From the NCBI RefSeq assembly GCF_037975245.1, contig NC_092568.1, positions 7,733,501 to 7,797,500 on the forward strand: 64,000 bases of DNA. Direction: 5' to 3'. The first letter of the stretch is position 1. Every line of letters begins with the position of its first letter. Made by a program: the position numbers and the translations under genes. The DNA is from Apostichopus japonicus (lineage: Eukaryota > Echinodermata > Holothuroidea > Aspidochirotida > Stichopodidae). Of the stretch, positions 22,201 through 34,388 are shown in pieces. The notes below the pieces were generated by a model. It worked only from the letters and a program-made list of their open reading frames with translations, had not been told where the DNA came from and made no database searches.

Positions 22201-25200
22201 TGAAGTAAGCTCTTTGGTCCTGAACTTGGAAACTGAAAACGTTTTAAAAGATGCATCTCAATTACTCAATGAAAAGAGTCCACTTTCTTTGGAAAAGTAT
22301 ATGTCAGACATAGGATCTGAAATACGTTCCCTGATCATGGACACTGAGGACTCCTTGGAATGCAATGCCTCAACCATTGATTCTCAACTCATGACTCAGG
22401 ACATACCTGCTAAAGGGCCTGAAACATGTTCCTTAGTCATGGACAATGAAGTCTCTGAAAGTGATGCCTCAACCAGTGAGTCAGAATCTGAGTCTTCTCA
22501 TAGTGATGACTATGTGCCTGAATCTGATTATTCTGAGGATGGAGAAAGTTATGTCATACCCTTACCTCGATTCACACAGAGGAGTGGTTGTGTATCTAGC
22601 TCTTCAAGCAGAAAATGTTCATCTCACAATACAAAACAGAACTGTGAAGAAGAAACTGATTGTGTATCCAGCTCATCAGACATTATCAACCAATGCTCTC
22701 AGGAAAAAACCAGTTGTAACTCAGCATCATCAAGCAGATCATGTGGGATTCAGGTGTTGCAAACAAATAATGGTAGAAAAAGGAAATATGATAAGAGTGC
22801 ATATTGCCCATTTTGCCAAACAAGCCAAGCAAAATTGCCTCGACATCTCTCTGAATTTAAGGAACATAAGGATGAGCCAGAAGTTATTCAATGGCTGGCA
22901 ACTAAAGATCCAGAGCTGAAGGCTAAAAGACTTACAAAAATGAGAAATTATGGAAACTTTGTACACAATGCAAAAGTAAGGAAAGAAAACCAAGGAGTTT
23001 TGATTCCAGTTTACCGGCCAAATTTCACGGCAGACCCAGATGATTACTTACCATGCAGTGATTGCTTTGGCTATTATGCCAAAAGTGATCTGTGGAAACA
23101 CCGTTGTCCATTTAGAAAGCATGTAGGCGCACAAAATGCAAAACCAGCAAAGAGGAGGAATTACATTAAAGAAGGGAAAATGATGTTGCCTGAATTTGGC
23201 CTAACCAAGATAACTTCAGAAATCTTTTCGAGTCTTAGATGTGATGAGGAAGGCGTTGCACGTTTCATTAAAGCAGACACGTTAACCAGACAGCTGGCAG
23301 AAAAGCTTGCCTTGAAACTTGGTCATGATAAAGACCAGTATACATATATTAGAACGAAATTAAGAGAAGTTGGCCGCATGGTAGTTGAATACAGACAATT
23401 GACTGGTGAAAGTAATGCATCATTAACCGACTTGATCGATCCAAAGAAGTTTGTAGCTGTTGTAAACGCCACACGCCAGACATCAGGCTTTGATGCTGAT
23501 AGCCACCTTTATGAGACACCAAGTCTAGCACTAAAAATTGGTCACAGCCTGAAGAAGTCTGCAGAAATCTTAAAAGGTGATGCTCTAATGAAAGGTGATT
23601 TTGACCTTGAAAAGCGAAGCAAAGCCTTTATTGAGCTGTATAACATGAAGTGGGAAGAGCTTGTTTCAACGCATGCTTTGAGAACTCTAAATGAGAACAA
23701 GAGAAATGAACCAAAGTACCTCCCAGTCACAAGTGATATTGTCAAACTAACCAAGTACCTCAAAGACAAAGTTGCATGTGGAGTGAATGTACTGAAGAAT
23801 GAGTCAACAAGTAAACCAAATGACGCAAAACATACCTGGAAAGACCTAGCTGAAGTGACCCTCGCCTCCTTGATAGTGTTCAACCGAAAGCGATCAGGTG
23901 AAGTTGCAAAAATGACGACATCAGACCTAACCAAATGCACAAAGGGTGGTAATGGAGTTGCGGTGGAAGGATTATCAAAATTGGAACAGGAGCTATGCAA
24001 AGTACTGTGGCGAGTAGAGATAATCGGAAAGAAAACTAGAACTGTTCCAGTGTTAATGACAAACGAGTTGAAGGAAGCATTGGATCTACTCTACCAGAGA
24101 AGAAGAGAGGCTGGTGTTTTGGAGACAAATCCGTACATTTTTGCAACATTGCACAGTGAAGGTCATATCAGAGGACCTGATGTGATTAGAACACATGCCA
24201 GGAATTGTGGGGCGATCCATCCTGAGTATGTAACATCGACAAGCCTTCGCAAGCACATTGCGACAGTTTGCCAAATAATGAACTTAAAAGACAATGAACT
24301 TGACATCATTGCTCGTTTCATGGGACACGACATTAGGACACACAGAGAATACTACAGATTACCTGATCAGACGTTGCAAGTGGCAAAAGTGTCTAAAGTC
24401 TTGTTCAACATAGAAAATGGCAACCTCCAAAATGTAGTTGGAAAGAGCTTGGATGAAATCCAAATACAGCCTGATGAAGGTGATAATACTTTCTTGTTTT
24501 TAGTTGGAAAAAGCAGCAGACTGTTTTATTATATTAAATTGTGTACTCGAAGTAGTAATGGGAAGAGCGATGATTTGTCCTGTATGTTACAAGAATCCAT
24601 CATTACACCCTTCATTACATTATTCATCAGTACATTAGAGAGGTGTAATTGACCTGAACACATATTTATCTACCTGCATTAATGCTTATCAGGTATCTGT
24701 TAGTTTGTGACTGTAATGTCTAGCCTTGGAACATGAGAACTCGGCGTTCAGTCATTTCAATGATGACCTTTAAACATGATATTGAAACACTTCAGCTTTA
24801 AGCTGCACCTTTGTCTAACGAACAGCCATGGTAGTAAGAACTTCATTAAATTTCTTTTATGAAGTGATCTCACATGCATTGCAAGTAACTGTAAATAATT
24901 TGAACTAAACTTTTTGCCAAACAGTACTAATGATGATGTGCTAATTGGTAACAATTATCCACTTTCCAGAGGTCCCACGTGATGAAGACGTTGAAGATGA
25001 TTACAGTACTATTGCGGTGTCATCCACTGCATCCGATTACACAGACTCCAAGGTCAAAGCAAGTGAAGGTATGCAAATGCTATCAATTGTGAATTTTAAA
25101 GGTTATTACAAGTTGTCTTTTGTAATGTGTGAGAACTTCAATTTGCAACAAGATCATGAAAAAACTTTCACACAATCTTTTATAAATCTTATTATATATA

Positions 25201-25456
25201 CATGTTATTAAATTGATCAGGTGTAAAGAAGACAAAACAAAACACAACGAAGAAGCCATGGACCACAGAAGAAAAGCAAGTTGTAGCAAGAATATTCAAG
25301 AGCTGCTTTTTAAAGAACAATCTTCCTGGAAAAGACAAGATCATGACAGCTATACATGCTGAGCCAACACTACAATCTAGGACGTGGAGGAACATCAAAG
25401 ACTTCATTCGAAACCAAAATAGAAAAAGCGATCCATTGAGTTTTGTGACACTATAG
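19263..25456 (+). CDS. KMT5A-like SET domain / tyrosine-recombinase-like fusion protein
   Basis: Exons: 19250-19365 (start 19263), 19826-19982, 20515-20725, 21536-24479, 24970-25068 and 25221-25456. Phases close to 1,249 residues. Residues 35-150 are a SET domain closest to the KMT5A/SET8 class: GRGVFA, CIDAT, RLVNH and EELLYDYG are intact, so lysine methyltransferase activity is plausible. Residues about 190-480 are acidic, Ser-rich, diverged repeats. Cys/His motifs follow at about 581 (CPFC) and 664 (CSDC...HRCPF). Residues about 880-1115 resemble a tyrosine recombinase: Arg943 (RSGE), Lys989/990 (GKKTRTVP), Arg1062 (SLRKH), His1088 (MGH) and Tyr1096/1097 (EYY). The C-terminus has a Myb/SANT-like segment (PWTTEEK ... 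RTWRNIKDFI). It may be a domesticated or mobile Crypton-like recombinase joined to a SET gene. The SET part and the large exon could also be separate transcripts. Confidence 0.75.
20859..20864 (+). promoter_or_regulatory. Possible intronic polyadenylation signal
   Basis: AATAAA lies about 110 bases after the stop (20747-20749) reached if the third SET exon is not spliced at 20725. Use of it would give a SET-only protein ending KIEVIP. No transcript evidence is available. Confidence 0.35.
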
Positions 25457-25516
25457 TACCTTTGATCATGGTCTTTGCATTACTGTTACTATATACTACA
25501 CTTATACTTTCTTTCA

Positions 25517-25522
25517 AATAAA
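25517..25522 (+). promoter_or_regulatory. Polyadenylation signal of the SET/recombinase gene
   Basis: AATAAA sits about 60 bases after the TAG stop at 25454-25456, a normal distance for a short 3' UTR. Confidence 0.6.
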
Positions 25523-25794
25523 GCCTTCTTGTTCCTGCTCAATCCCAGAGAAAAAGATTGTGAAAGACCTTCCAAAACTTAACATGCAAATAGTCAAGTC
25601 TTTGATGCATTCATTGAGGTCTATATTGATGAGTACCTTTTACGTTGTTTTATGCATTAAAGGTTTATCAGTTGCGTTGGTGACAATGGTGATTTTGTAA
25701 TACACTATGATTAGTTTACCAATTATAGTATTGGTAGTTATGTATAAGTAAAATGATGGGTGGAGTATTTTACCAGTAACATTTTAACAGTCAA

Positions 25795-27415
25795 CTTGCC
25801 CTAGATATCCTTTTAAATTTACAGTGACATTGTAATCAATACAAGAACAAATAGTTTGTGAAATAATCCTATGATATGGTTTCATCTGTAGATGGTAGCA
25901 TCATCCCTTCCCTTCAATATGGTGGGTGAACCAAGAAGGGTGTGAAGGAGGGGGGGGATGGTGGAGAAGTAAGAGAGGTGGGTGCTTAACTCTAATTAAA
26001 GTAGATGTTGTTTATATAGTTTTAAAGTTAAAGTGTTAAGATAACATGTTTTACGTTAAAGATAAAGTGTTTAAAGTTTAGCAAGGTGTGTTATCTACAC
26101 ATTTTACCAGTCACCTTTCTAGATATCCTTTTAATTTTACAGTGAAATTGTTATCAACAAAAAAACAAATAGTTTGTGAAATAATCATATGATATGGTTT
26201 CATCTGTAGATGGTAGCATCATCCCTTCAATATGGTGGGTGAACCAAGAAAGGTGTGAAGGGGGGGGGGGGTGGTGGAGAAGTGAGAGAGGTGGGTGCTT
26301 AACTCTAATTAAAGTAAATGTTGTTGTTTATATAGTTTTAAAGTAAAAGTGTTTAGATAACATGTTTTACGTTAAAGATAAAGTGTTTAAAGTTTAGCAA
26401 GTTGTTTTATTTACACATTTTACCAGTCACCTTTCTAGATATCCTTTTAATTTTACAGTGACATTGTTATCAATACAAGAACAAATAGTTTGTGAAATAA
26501 TCCTATGATATGGTTTCATTTGTAGATGGTAGCATCATCCCTTCAATATGGTAAGTGAACCAAGAAGGGTGTGAAGGAGGGGGGGATGGTGGAGAAGTAA
26601 GAGAGGTGGGTACTTAACTCTAATTAAAGTAAATGTTGTTGTTTAGTATAGTTTTAAAGTTAAAGTGTTTAGAAAACATGTTTTACGTTAAAGATAAAGT
26701 GTTTTAAAGTTTAGCAAGCTGTTTTATTTACACATTTTACCAGTCACCTTTCTAGATATCCTTTTAATTTTACAGTCACATTGTTATCAATACAAAAACA
26801 AATAGTTTGTGAAATAATCATACAATATGGTTTCATATGTAAGTGATAGCTTCAACCCTTCAGTATGATGGGTGAACCAAGGAGGGTGTGAGGGGGGAGG
26901 GGGTGGTGGAGAAGTAAGAGAGGTCGGTGCTTAACTGTAATTAAAGATTATATAGTTGTTTATATAGTTTTAAAGTTAAAGTGTTTTAAAGTTAAAGATA
27001 ACATGTTTTAAAGTTGAAGATAAAGTGTTTTAAAGTTTAGCAAGTTGTTTTATTTACACATTTTACCAGTCACCTTTCTAGATATCCTTTTAATTTTACA
27101 GTGAAATTGTTATCAATACAAGAACAAATAGTTTGTGAAATAAGCATACGATATGGTTTCATCTGTAAGTGATAGCATCATCCCTTCAATATGGTGGGTG
27201 AAGCAAGGAGTGTGTGAGGAGGGGGGGGGGTGGTGGAGAAGTAAGAGAGGTGGGTGCTTAACTGTAATTAAAGATTATATAGTTGTTTATATAGTTTTAA
27301 AGTTTTAGTGTTTTAAAGTTAAAGATAACATGTTTCAAAAGTTGAAGATAAAGTGTTTTAAAGTTTAGCAAGTTGTTTTATTTACTTATTTTACCAGTCA
27401 CTTTCTAGAGGGGGG
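25795..27415 (+). repeat. Tandem array of five units of about 316-327 bp
   Basis: The marker AGTTTGTGAAATAA recurs near 25853, 26171, 26487, 26803 and 27130. Each unit carries TAGATATCCTTTTAA, a poly-G stretch followed by TGGTGGAGAAGT, and an AT-rich TTTAAAGTT tract. The last unit breaks down near 27400. No coding capacity is seen. It begins about 340 bp beyond the SET/recombinase gene. Confidence 0.95.
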
Positions 27416-28599
27416 TGTGGAAAAGTGAGAGGGGTGGGTGCGTTACTCTAATTGAAGTTGACAGGATTGCAGATTTGTTCCTTTAAAGTGAAGTTTAATG
27501 TTATAAAGTTCACCAAGTGAGTTCCTTTTTAAGTTTTACCAGTGAAGAGTGTTTGAATGAACTACCAATCAGTGAAAGCATGTGGATGATTTGTAGTTAT
27601 CAAAGTTTAAACTTTTCTGTTTAAAAACTTTAATTTTGTTTCATTAAGTGGCTTTTAGCCCTAGTATGTGGTTACCATACCCTGCTCTTTAACATGACAA
27701 CAAGTGGTAGTTTATCTCATTACTTCAATATTAAATACAAGTAGGACTTGTGCTGATGGATTGCCAACCTGAGCAAGGATTCACTTTTGTGAGATATTAA
27801 AGGGACATTGTACCTGAGCTTGTTCATGTGTTTGCTTGCATAGTTGGCATATCATATAATGTCTCTTACTACTTTATTGCTGTTGGTAGGCCTATACTTG
27901 TTGTGGTCTATAATGAATTATTCACATAGAATAGCAACAGGTCATACGACAATGATGAAGGCATGTAGCGCCACAAGTCACTTTCTGCAACTTGTAGATC
28001 TGCTGTATTGGCCCAAATATAGTGTTTTCATGTATGATTCATTGTAGTTTACTCTTTAAGAAGCCTCTGCATTGTTCACAGTGCATACATGCAAAGAACA
28101 AGTGAGATGTGACGTTACCATGTGTCAAGTCTCTATAGATATGGTAAATACTCTAAAGGAGCTGCATTACATGACAATACATGTGAACTGGAACAACAAT
28201 TTGTACATTGTTTATTGTCTATTTGTACATTGTTTTTTGTCTATGCTGTACATTTCATGATTCTTTGCATCGGTAAAGGTCAACATTGGAGCTCAAACCT
28301 AATTCTGGAGAGATGTTTTATTTCCTACTGAGCTTTAACATTTTGTAGACTTGGACCCCGCCACTGATTGTGTCATGAGAATGTCAGATTAATTTCTGAG
28401 GCTTCACTGGTTAGCTGTTTTATATGTCTTTCTAAACTACACAAAAGTTTACAGCTCAATATAGTTTAGACAAACAAATGGTTATCTGTTACATATATGT
28501 ACAGAAATAAAACCTTTCAGCAATGTAATACTTCCATGTTTGTAGGATGCTTTAGGCAGCCATATGTTACAAATAGCTGTAATATCCAGAGGTTGTGCA
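27416..28599. other. No gene recognised
   Basis: AT-rich sequence with short open frames only. None shows a domain, splice borders or a coding-like composition. Confidence 0.5.
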
Positions 28600-29520
28600 A
28601 ACACGTCCCCGCTTAGATTTTGGAAAACCCTCTGCTTAAGTGTGCACATCCACAATTGGATGGTATTCATTAAGTTCATAGTTGACATTGGGAACTTCCG
28701 CATTATAAACGCTGTGTCCACAATTGGATAGTATTCATTCAAATCCACAGTTAATATATGGAAACTCCACACTAAAGACACAGCATGTCCGCAGTTGGAT
28801 AGTATTCATTCATATCCACAGTTGATATGGGAAAACATCGTACTATAAGCTACCGTGTCCTCGGTTGGATAGTACGGTATTCAGTGTCAATATTTCAACA
28901 GTTGAGATATGGAAAATCACGTTGATCGCCAGTGATGACTAATTATGATGTTAACGTGGCACTTGTGCTATTTACATGTACAGAAAATATGCCTTTAACA
29001 GTAGGGTGGTGGTTTGAGCTGTCACGTGTTAAAAATATCTTGCATATGGAGGATATGCAAACATGTCCCTGGTTAGAATTGGGAAAACTACTACGGTGTT
29101 TCCAGCATTGGATTGCCTTCCCGTTGTGTCCACAGTTGCAATGTGCTAATTCACACTATACCCTGTCCACGATTGGATAGTCCGGTATTCCCATGATGTC
29201 CACAGTTGAATTGTGGAATATCACATATTGGTATTTGATAATAAATAATGACTATTCCTAATGTTTGTGTTCGGAAATTATAGGGTGGTGGTTTGAGCTG
29301 TCATGTGTTGCAAGTACCTGGCATATACAGATGCTATGCACACATGTCCCCAGTTAGAGTTGGGAAAACTCTACGCTAATGTGTCCACAATTGGATAGAA
29401 TTACCTTCGCATCCACAGTTGGTATGTGGAAAGTACACACATTATTGTGTGTCCACGATTGGATAATATATTTTCATTATGTCCACAGTTGCATGTGGAA
29501 AATCACATAATGATAATTGA
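28600..29520. repeat. Diverged tandem repeats built on GTCCACAGTTGGATA
   Basis: The motif TCCAC(A/G)(A/G)TTGGATAGTATTC and its variants recur about every 70-110 bp. A longer unit containing GGGTGGTGGTTTGAGCTGTC occurs near 29005 and again near 29283, giving a period near 280 bp at a higher level. The repeats are strongly diverged. Confidence 0.75.
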
Positions 29521-29779
29521 TCGTAAATGATGACAAAAATAAACAAATCAGGTATTTACATAATGTTTTATTAACAATCAAGGAAGTACGCTTGTAACCT
29601 GTAAACAATAACTTGATATGAAGACGTCCACACTTGCATAGTATCAACATATGGTCCCCGATTGAGGGCATTTACATGTATGCGTGTGTGTATGTGACGC
29701 TTGGCTTGTGTACACGATATCTCAATAAGGAAATGATGTATCATGATGAAACTTGTTGGGTGGATAGCCCATAGTAAGA

Positions 29780-31250
29780 GGAAGATCCCTATTGTTTTTG
29801 GTGCCCGCAAAGGTCACCAAAGGTCAGTTAGATGCCAAAAACCAATATATTAAAAACAGCAATAACTCCCATTGACAGGGTCCGACATGGTTGATATTTT
29901 GGGAGTAGTTGTGAATGGGGTAAGGCATCGTTTCCAAACATAACGGTAATGTGATCGAAGGTCAACAAAGGTCAATTAATGATAAAAAACTAGTATTTTT
30001 GCGATAACTTGAGAACAAATTGTCCGTTAGGGTTGGGAGTTGCTTCAATGTAATCCAATTGTCGACCCGCATCTGGGTGACCCTTGACCTCAATTTGACC
30101 TCTGGTGACCTCTGGTGACCTTTTTGTGTTTTGTGGATTTTTACAGTTTCGATGCTATTTTCAGATGTTAAAGGTACCTTCTGATCATAAATGTCAATGG
30201 GTTGACCCCCGTGTGACCTTTGTGTGCGAAGTTATACGAGGTCAAAGTTAATTTTTAGACATTTAATGCAATAACTCCCAGTTCCAAGGTGTGACACGGT
30301 TGATATTTTTGGAGTAGTTGCAAATGGTATAGGGGAATATTTTCAAACTTAACGGTCATGTGATCCAAGGTCACCAAAGGTCAATTAATGATAAAAAACT
30401 AGTATTTTTGCGATAACTTGAGAACGACTTGTCAGTTAGGGTTGGGAGTTGCTTCTATGTAATCCAATTGTCCACCCACATCTGGGTGACCCTTGACCTC
30501 AATTTGACCTCTGGTGACCTTTTCGTGTTTTGGGGATTTTTACAGTTTTGATGCTATTTTCAGATGTTAAAGGTACCTTCTGATCATAAATGTCAATAGG
30601 TTGACCCCTGGATGAGCTTTGTGTGTGAAGTTATAGGAGGTCAAAGTTAATTTTCAGACATTTAATGCAATAACTCCCAGTGCCAAGGTGTGACAAGGTT
30701 GATTTTTTTGGACAAGTTGCGAATGGTATAGGGAAATATTTTCAAACTTAGCGGTCATGTGATCCAAGTTCACCAAAGGTCAGCTAATGTTAAAAAACTA
30801 GTATTTTGGGGGGAGAAAATGGGCAAAGAAAAAATGTTTGAATTTTTACAGTTTTGATGCTCTATTTAGGTCTCACCGATCAAAAATGTCAATTGGTTGA
30901 CCTACGGGTGACCTTTGTGTGTGAAGTTATGTATACAAGTTCAAAGTTAATTTTTAGACATTTAATGCAATTAAATCCCAATGCCAAGGTGTGACACGGT
31001 TGATAATTTGGGACAAGTTGTGAATGGGGTGGTGGAACATTTTCAAACTTAAAGGTCATGTCATCTGAGGTCACCAATGTTATCATATCTGTTGACCCAC
31101 TTGTAGGTGACCTTATATTTCTTACATTTTCGACGCCATATTTAGATCTCAAAAGTGCCTTTTGATCAAAAATCCGATCACATTTTGTGATCACAAAAGT
31201 GTTGGCTATAGTGTTGGTTACTTTATGGGAACATGTAGGACCACAATTAC
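29780..31250. repeat. Tandem array, about 400-bp units, rich in AGGTCA half-sites
   Basis: The marker GCAATAACTCCCA (with variants) starts units near 29862, 30270, 30668 and 30968, so periods are about 408, 398 and 300 bp (last unit shortened). Each unit contains GTGACA(C/A)GGTTGAT and several AGGTCA/TGACCT hexamers. Exact direct repeats with a 4-base spacer occur at 29811-29826, 29959-29974, 30096-30121 (triple), 30368-30383 and 30505-30520. A one-mismatch copy is at 30767-30782. No coding function is seen. Confidence 0.9.
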
Positions 31251-32234
31251 TTGGACTATTTGAGCCCAATCTTGCTTGATAATATTATGTGTATTGTCAT
31301 ATACCCCAAGCAAGGAACCACAGTGCCTTGGGCTCTTGTTTTCCAACGGAGGGGGGGGGGTGTAGCTCTGGGTCGTTGAAATGTAGGGGATGAGGCGGGT
31401 TCTCTTCAGAAAAAAGAAATACTAATTTGGACCGTCGTGTCAATGGGTGCATACTGAGGCATATGTATACTTTAAATTGGTTTATAAATCGATCTTAGGG
31501 CAATCTTGTGCTAATTACTACTTTTGAAGTTTTGGTAGGAGAATTAAAGGGATGTACACCCCACTACCTGTATGGATCCACGCAAATAGGTTTACAATAG
31601 CGTTGGTCAACCTGTTGTGATACATTGGAACACTTATCATTGATATCAAAAAAATATATCAAAATATTATCTTTCGTTATCTGGAGGCAAATGTTATTCC
31701 TCTCAATTTCCATGTCATTTTAACACACAAAAGAACATGTTAGGCAAATGAATCGATATAAAACTAACACCTAGAGAGAAAATTAATTTGAAAATTACTA
31801 AAGATAACCGTTGGTGGATCATTTGCCGTCTTTCTATATAAATAACACTTTAATAATGCACTCCAAATAGGAACACAAACGGAAATTTTCTTTTTTGGTG
31901 ACGGTGTCTATTGCCACGTACAGTAGTGTGTTTATCATGCCATGGTGTAAATTTTATCAAAATGGTGGTTCGGCCATATCCATTGTAACAGCTATTTCTG
32001 GTTAACAAGCAGAAGTCTAGTGCAATAAAGTCATCGAAACCTCAATGCGTGTTGCAAAAAAGTGCCTTGAACCTTATAGCACGATTAACACGATTAGCAG
32101 GAGCCAACAAGTCCTTTCACCTATACCAAAACGTCTGCTAGAAAAATAACTCTAAAAGTATTAATTTTCTTTAGTTTCAATTTCATTGTGCCAAACAGTC
32201 ATAAATACACAAAATTATACAATATATACATGAA

Positions 32235-32306
<72 letters not shown>
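31251..32306. other. No gene recognised; ends in a (TA)n tract
   Basis: The sequence includes GCAAGGAACCACAGTGCCTTGGG near 31309, which resembles the palindromic start near 12778 and may mark a repeat end. A G-tract follows at about 31349, and a (TA)n run occupies about 32238-32306. Confidence 0.45.
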
Positions 32307-32310
<4 letters not shown>

Positions 32311-33172
32311 GGCGTACGGGACCATTTCAGTTTGGGGGGGCAGGAATTTTTGTGCCCGAAAGTTCCCTCTATCTAAGCGGAGCGCCACCATCGGTTGGCG
32401 CGTAGCGTACAAGAAAATTTTTGGCAAAAAATGCCTCTCAGATTGCCGGAAACGGCACTTCTGAGGCCTTGCAAGTTGCATCTAAACATTCTTTATTTTA
32501 TAATCTCACGTTTTAGAAATTTACACTTCAAAAATTTGGTAAATTAAAGGAAGTAAAAATGGTAAAATCACTTTGAAGGGGAAAAATAGGACAGTATATG
32601 TTTTAAGCTCCTATTTAGTTACCGTATTTATTATTTTAACACAGTACTCAGCTACCTCCAGAAAAACATACATTGTTCGACGACACGTAGGCGGGATAAT
32701 GTCGCTGTGTCGGGTGAGACTGCAATTTGTCTCACAAAAAAAGTATAAAATATCACAAAGAATATGATAAACCTGTACTTCTAGGCTTGTATGCACTCCC
32801 CCCCCCCCCCCCCACCATCCATGAAAAAGAAAATGTTTCTTATATACACTCATGTCGGGGATGTCCAGGTATACAGTTGACTAGTTAGAAAAAAATTTGA
32901 TCGTGCAAAAAGCGTGGTAGCCCAGATGAGCTGCGCTTACGGTGGTGTTACACGGAAATATTCGGGCATCATGATGCTAAATAAAGAAAATCATGGAATT
33001 GTCGGGCAAAAAATTGAAAAAGATTCGGGCAAGCTACTGCATATTTATATACAAATATATATATTTTTTTTCTCCTCTTCGGCTGCCCCAATTTTTCAGG
33101 ACTTTTGCCCGAATTTCTTGTCCTCTGGAAATTTGGGGGGCAGTCCGCCCCCTGCCCCCCGCCTCGTATGCC

Positions 33173-33176
<4 letters not shown>
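32307..33176 (+). mobile_element. 870-bp element with CATAGGCGTAC inverted ends
   Basis: The left end CATAGGCGTACGGGAC pairs with the right end, whose reverse complement is CATAGGCATACGAGGC (13 of 16 identical). Both ends abut TA repeats, so the target duplication cannot be told from the microsatellite. The shared core lies near the left end (32371-32421). No transposase is recognised. A related left end occurs at about 36710. The superfamily is uncertain. Confidence 0.65.
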
Positions 33177-33204
<28 letters not shown>

Positions 33205-34388
33205 AGAATGCAGATCAGAAAGATTGTGAGGATATATGCGCAAGAGATGTTATTCAACATTACCCTCGGCCCCTGCCTCCCCCCCCACCCCACCCCCAGT
33301 CGACTTACTCATCCTCGATTCCCATACATGGTTGAATACTCCATTCAAGTCCCTTTTGCCCCTTCCCCCTCCCCCCACCCCTCATTGAGTGAAATACTAA
33401 ATCGTCAACGGAGGGTCGTTCTAGAGCAGAATTTTCAGTGAAAGGCAAAATCATTTTTCTGGATCCTGAAAAATTGATCATCCTTATTTGTTTCCATATC
33501 ATAACCATGACAATCTTTAGGTAACGTGGTGAGTGGGAGGAGGTAGTGTTCGTCACCGAATCCAAGTGTCAACTTAGCCTCAAAATTGAACCGATTTCCT
33601 GCGCTGACATAAAGTAGTCAAAAATTGATTCAATTGTCCACTTGCGTGTTTGCTACACGTATTCTTCAATATCCAGGCACTCTTAATATACGAAGTCACA
33701 AAACCAACCAAATCCCCAATAATATTTTGGGGGCATTCTCCTCTGAGAGAACACTGGGGTCTAATTATATCTAATTTACACCATCTGGAGTATGGTATGA
33801 GTGTTGTTTGTCAGAGAGGTGTTCCCTGAATATAATGCTATATAATACTGACTACATATTCCTGATTAATTATCTTTACTTATACGTTTCAGGACGTCAG
33901 AGGTTTTACTCTAAACAGCTGTTACCGTTGCCGCGCGCAACTAAAATGACAAATTAGTTTACCTTAGTTCCAAACAACACCGAAGTGTAGTAAACTTCCC
34001 TTACTTCGAACAGTTGGTTCCGTCATGTGTAACTAATGATTCATACCTTCGTTTTTTCTTCCTTTTTTTTTCTTTTTTTTTCTGTGTTCTCCGTTTTTCA
34101 TATTTCTTCTTCTTCTTAGACTTTTTTCGATCAAATTAGGATCTATCAGTCACAATTTTAGAATTATAGTAGCCAATATCAAACAACAAGAAATTATTAA
34201 TTTATTTGTTATTCATTAGTCGTTACACGTCCGCTCTTGCTGTTTTTTTCTATAATGTTTGCTTCAGTTTGCAAACATCACAAAACCAGAAACTTCATCA
34301 AACGTAATTTATTGGGAAATATTATTTTCTTGGTGAAAGAGAAATTTCCTTTGTCAAAAGAGCGATCACAATTCTCCGACAATATTCA
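33177..34388. other. Intergenic, upstream of the fibrinogen-like gene
   Basis: It starts with a short (TA)n run and C-rich tracts (to about 33385), then AT-rich sequence with a T-rich run near 34055-34090. No coding exon was recognised. The promoter of the fibrinogen-like gene should lie here, but I see no firm TATA box or initiator. Confidence 0.4.

Noticed and set aside
22446-22919. 157-codon frame inside the large SET/recombinase exon
   Set aside because: It is a plus-strand shadow in another frame of a well-supported coding exon.
24480-24652. Read-through end of the large SET/recombinase exon
   Set aside because: The 1,028-codon frame continues to 24652, but a donor at 24480 joins in phase to two more exons ending in a Myb/SANT-like segment. 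Spliced use is preferred; read-through remains a possible isoform.
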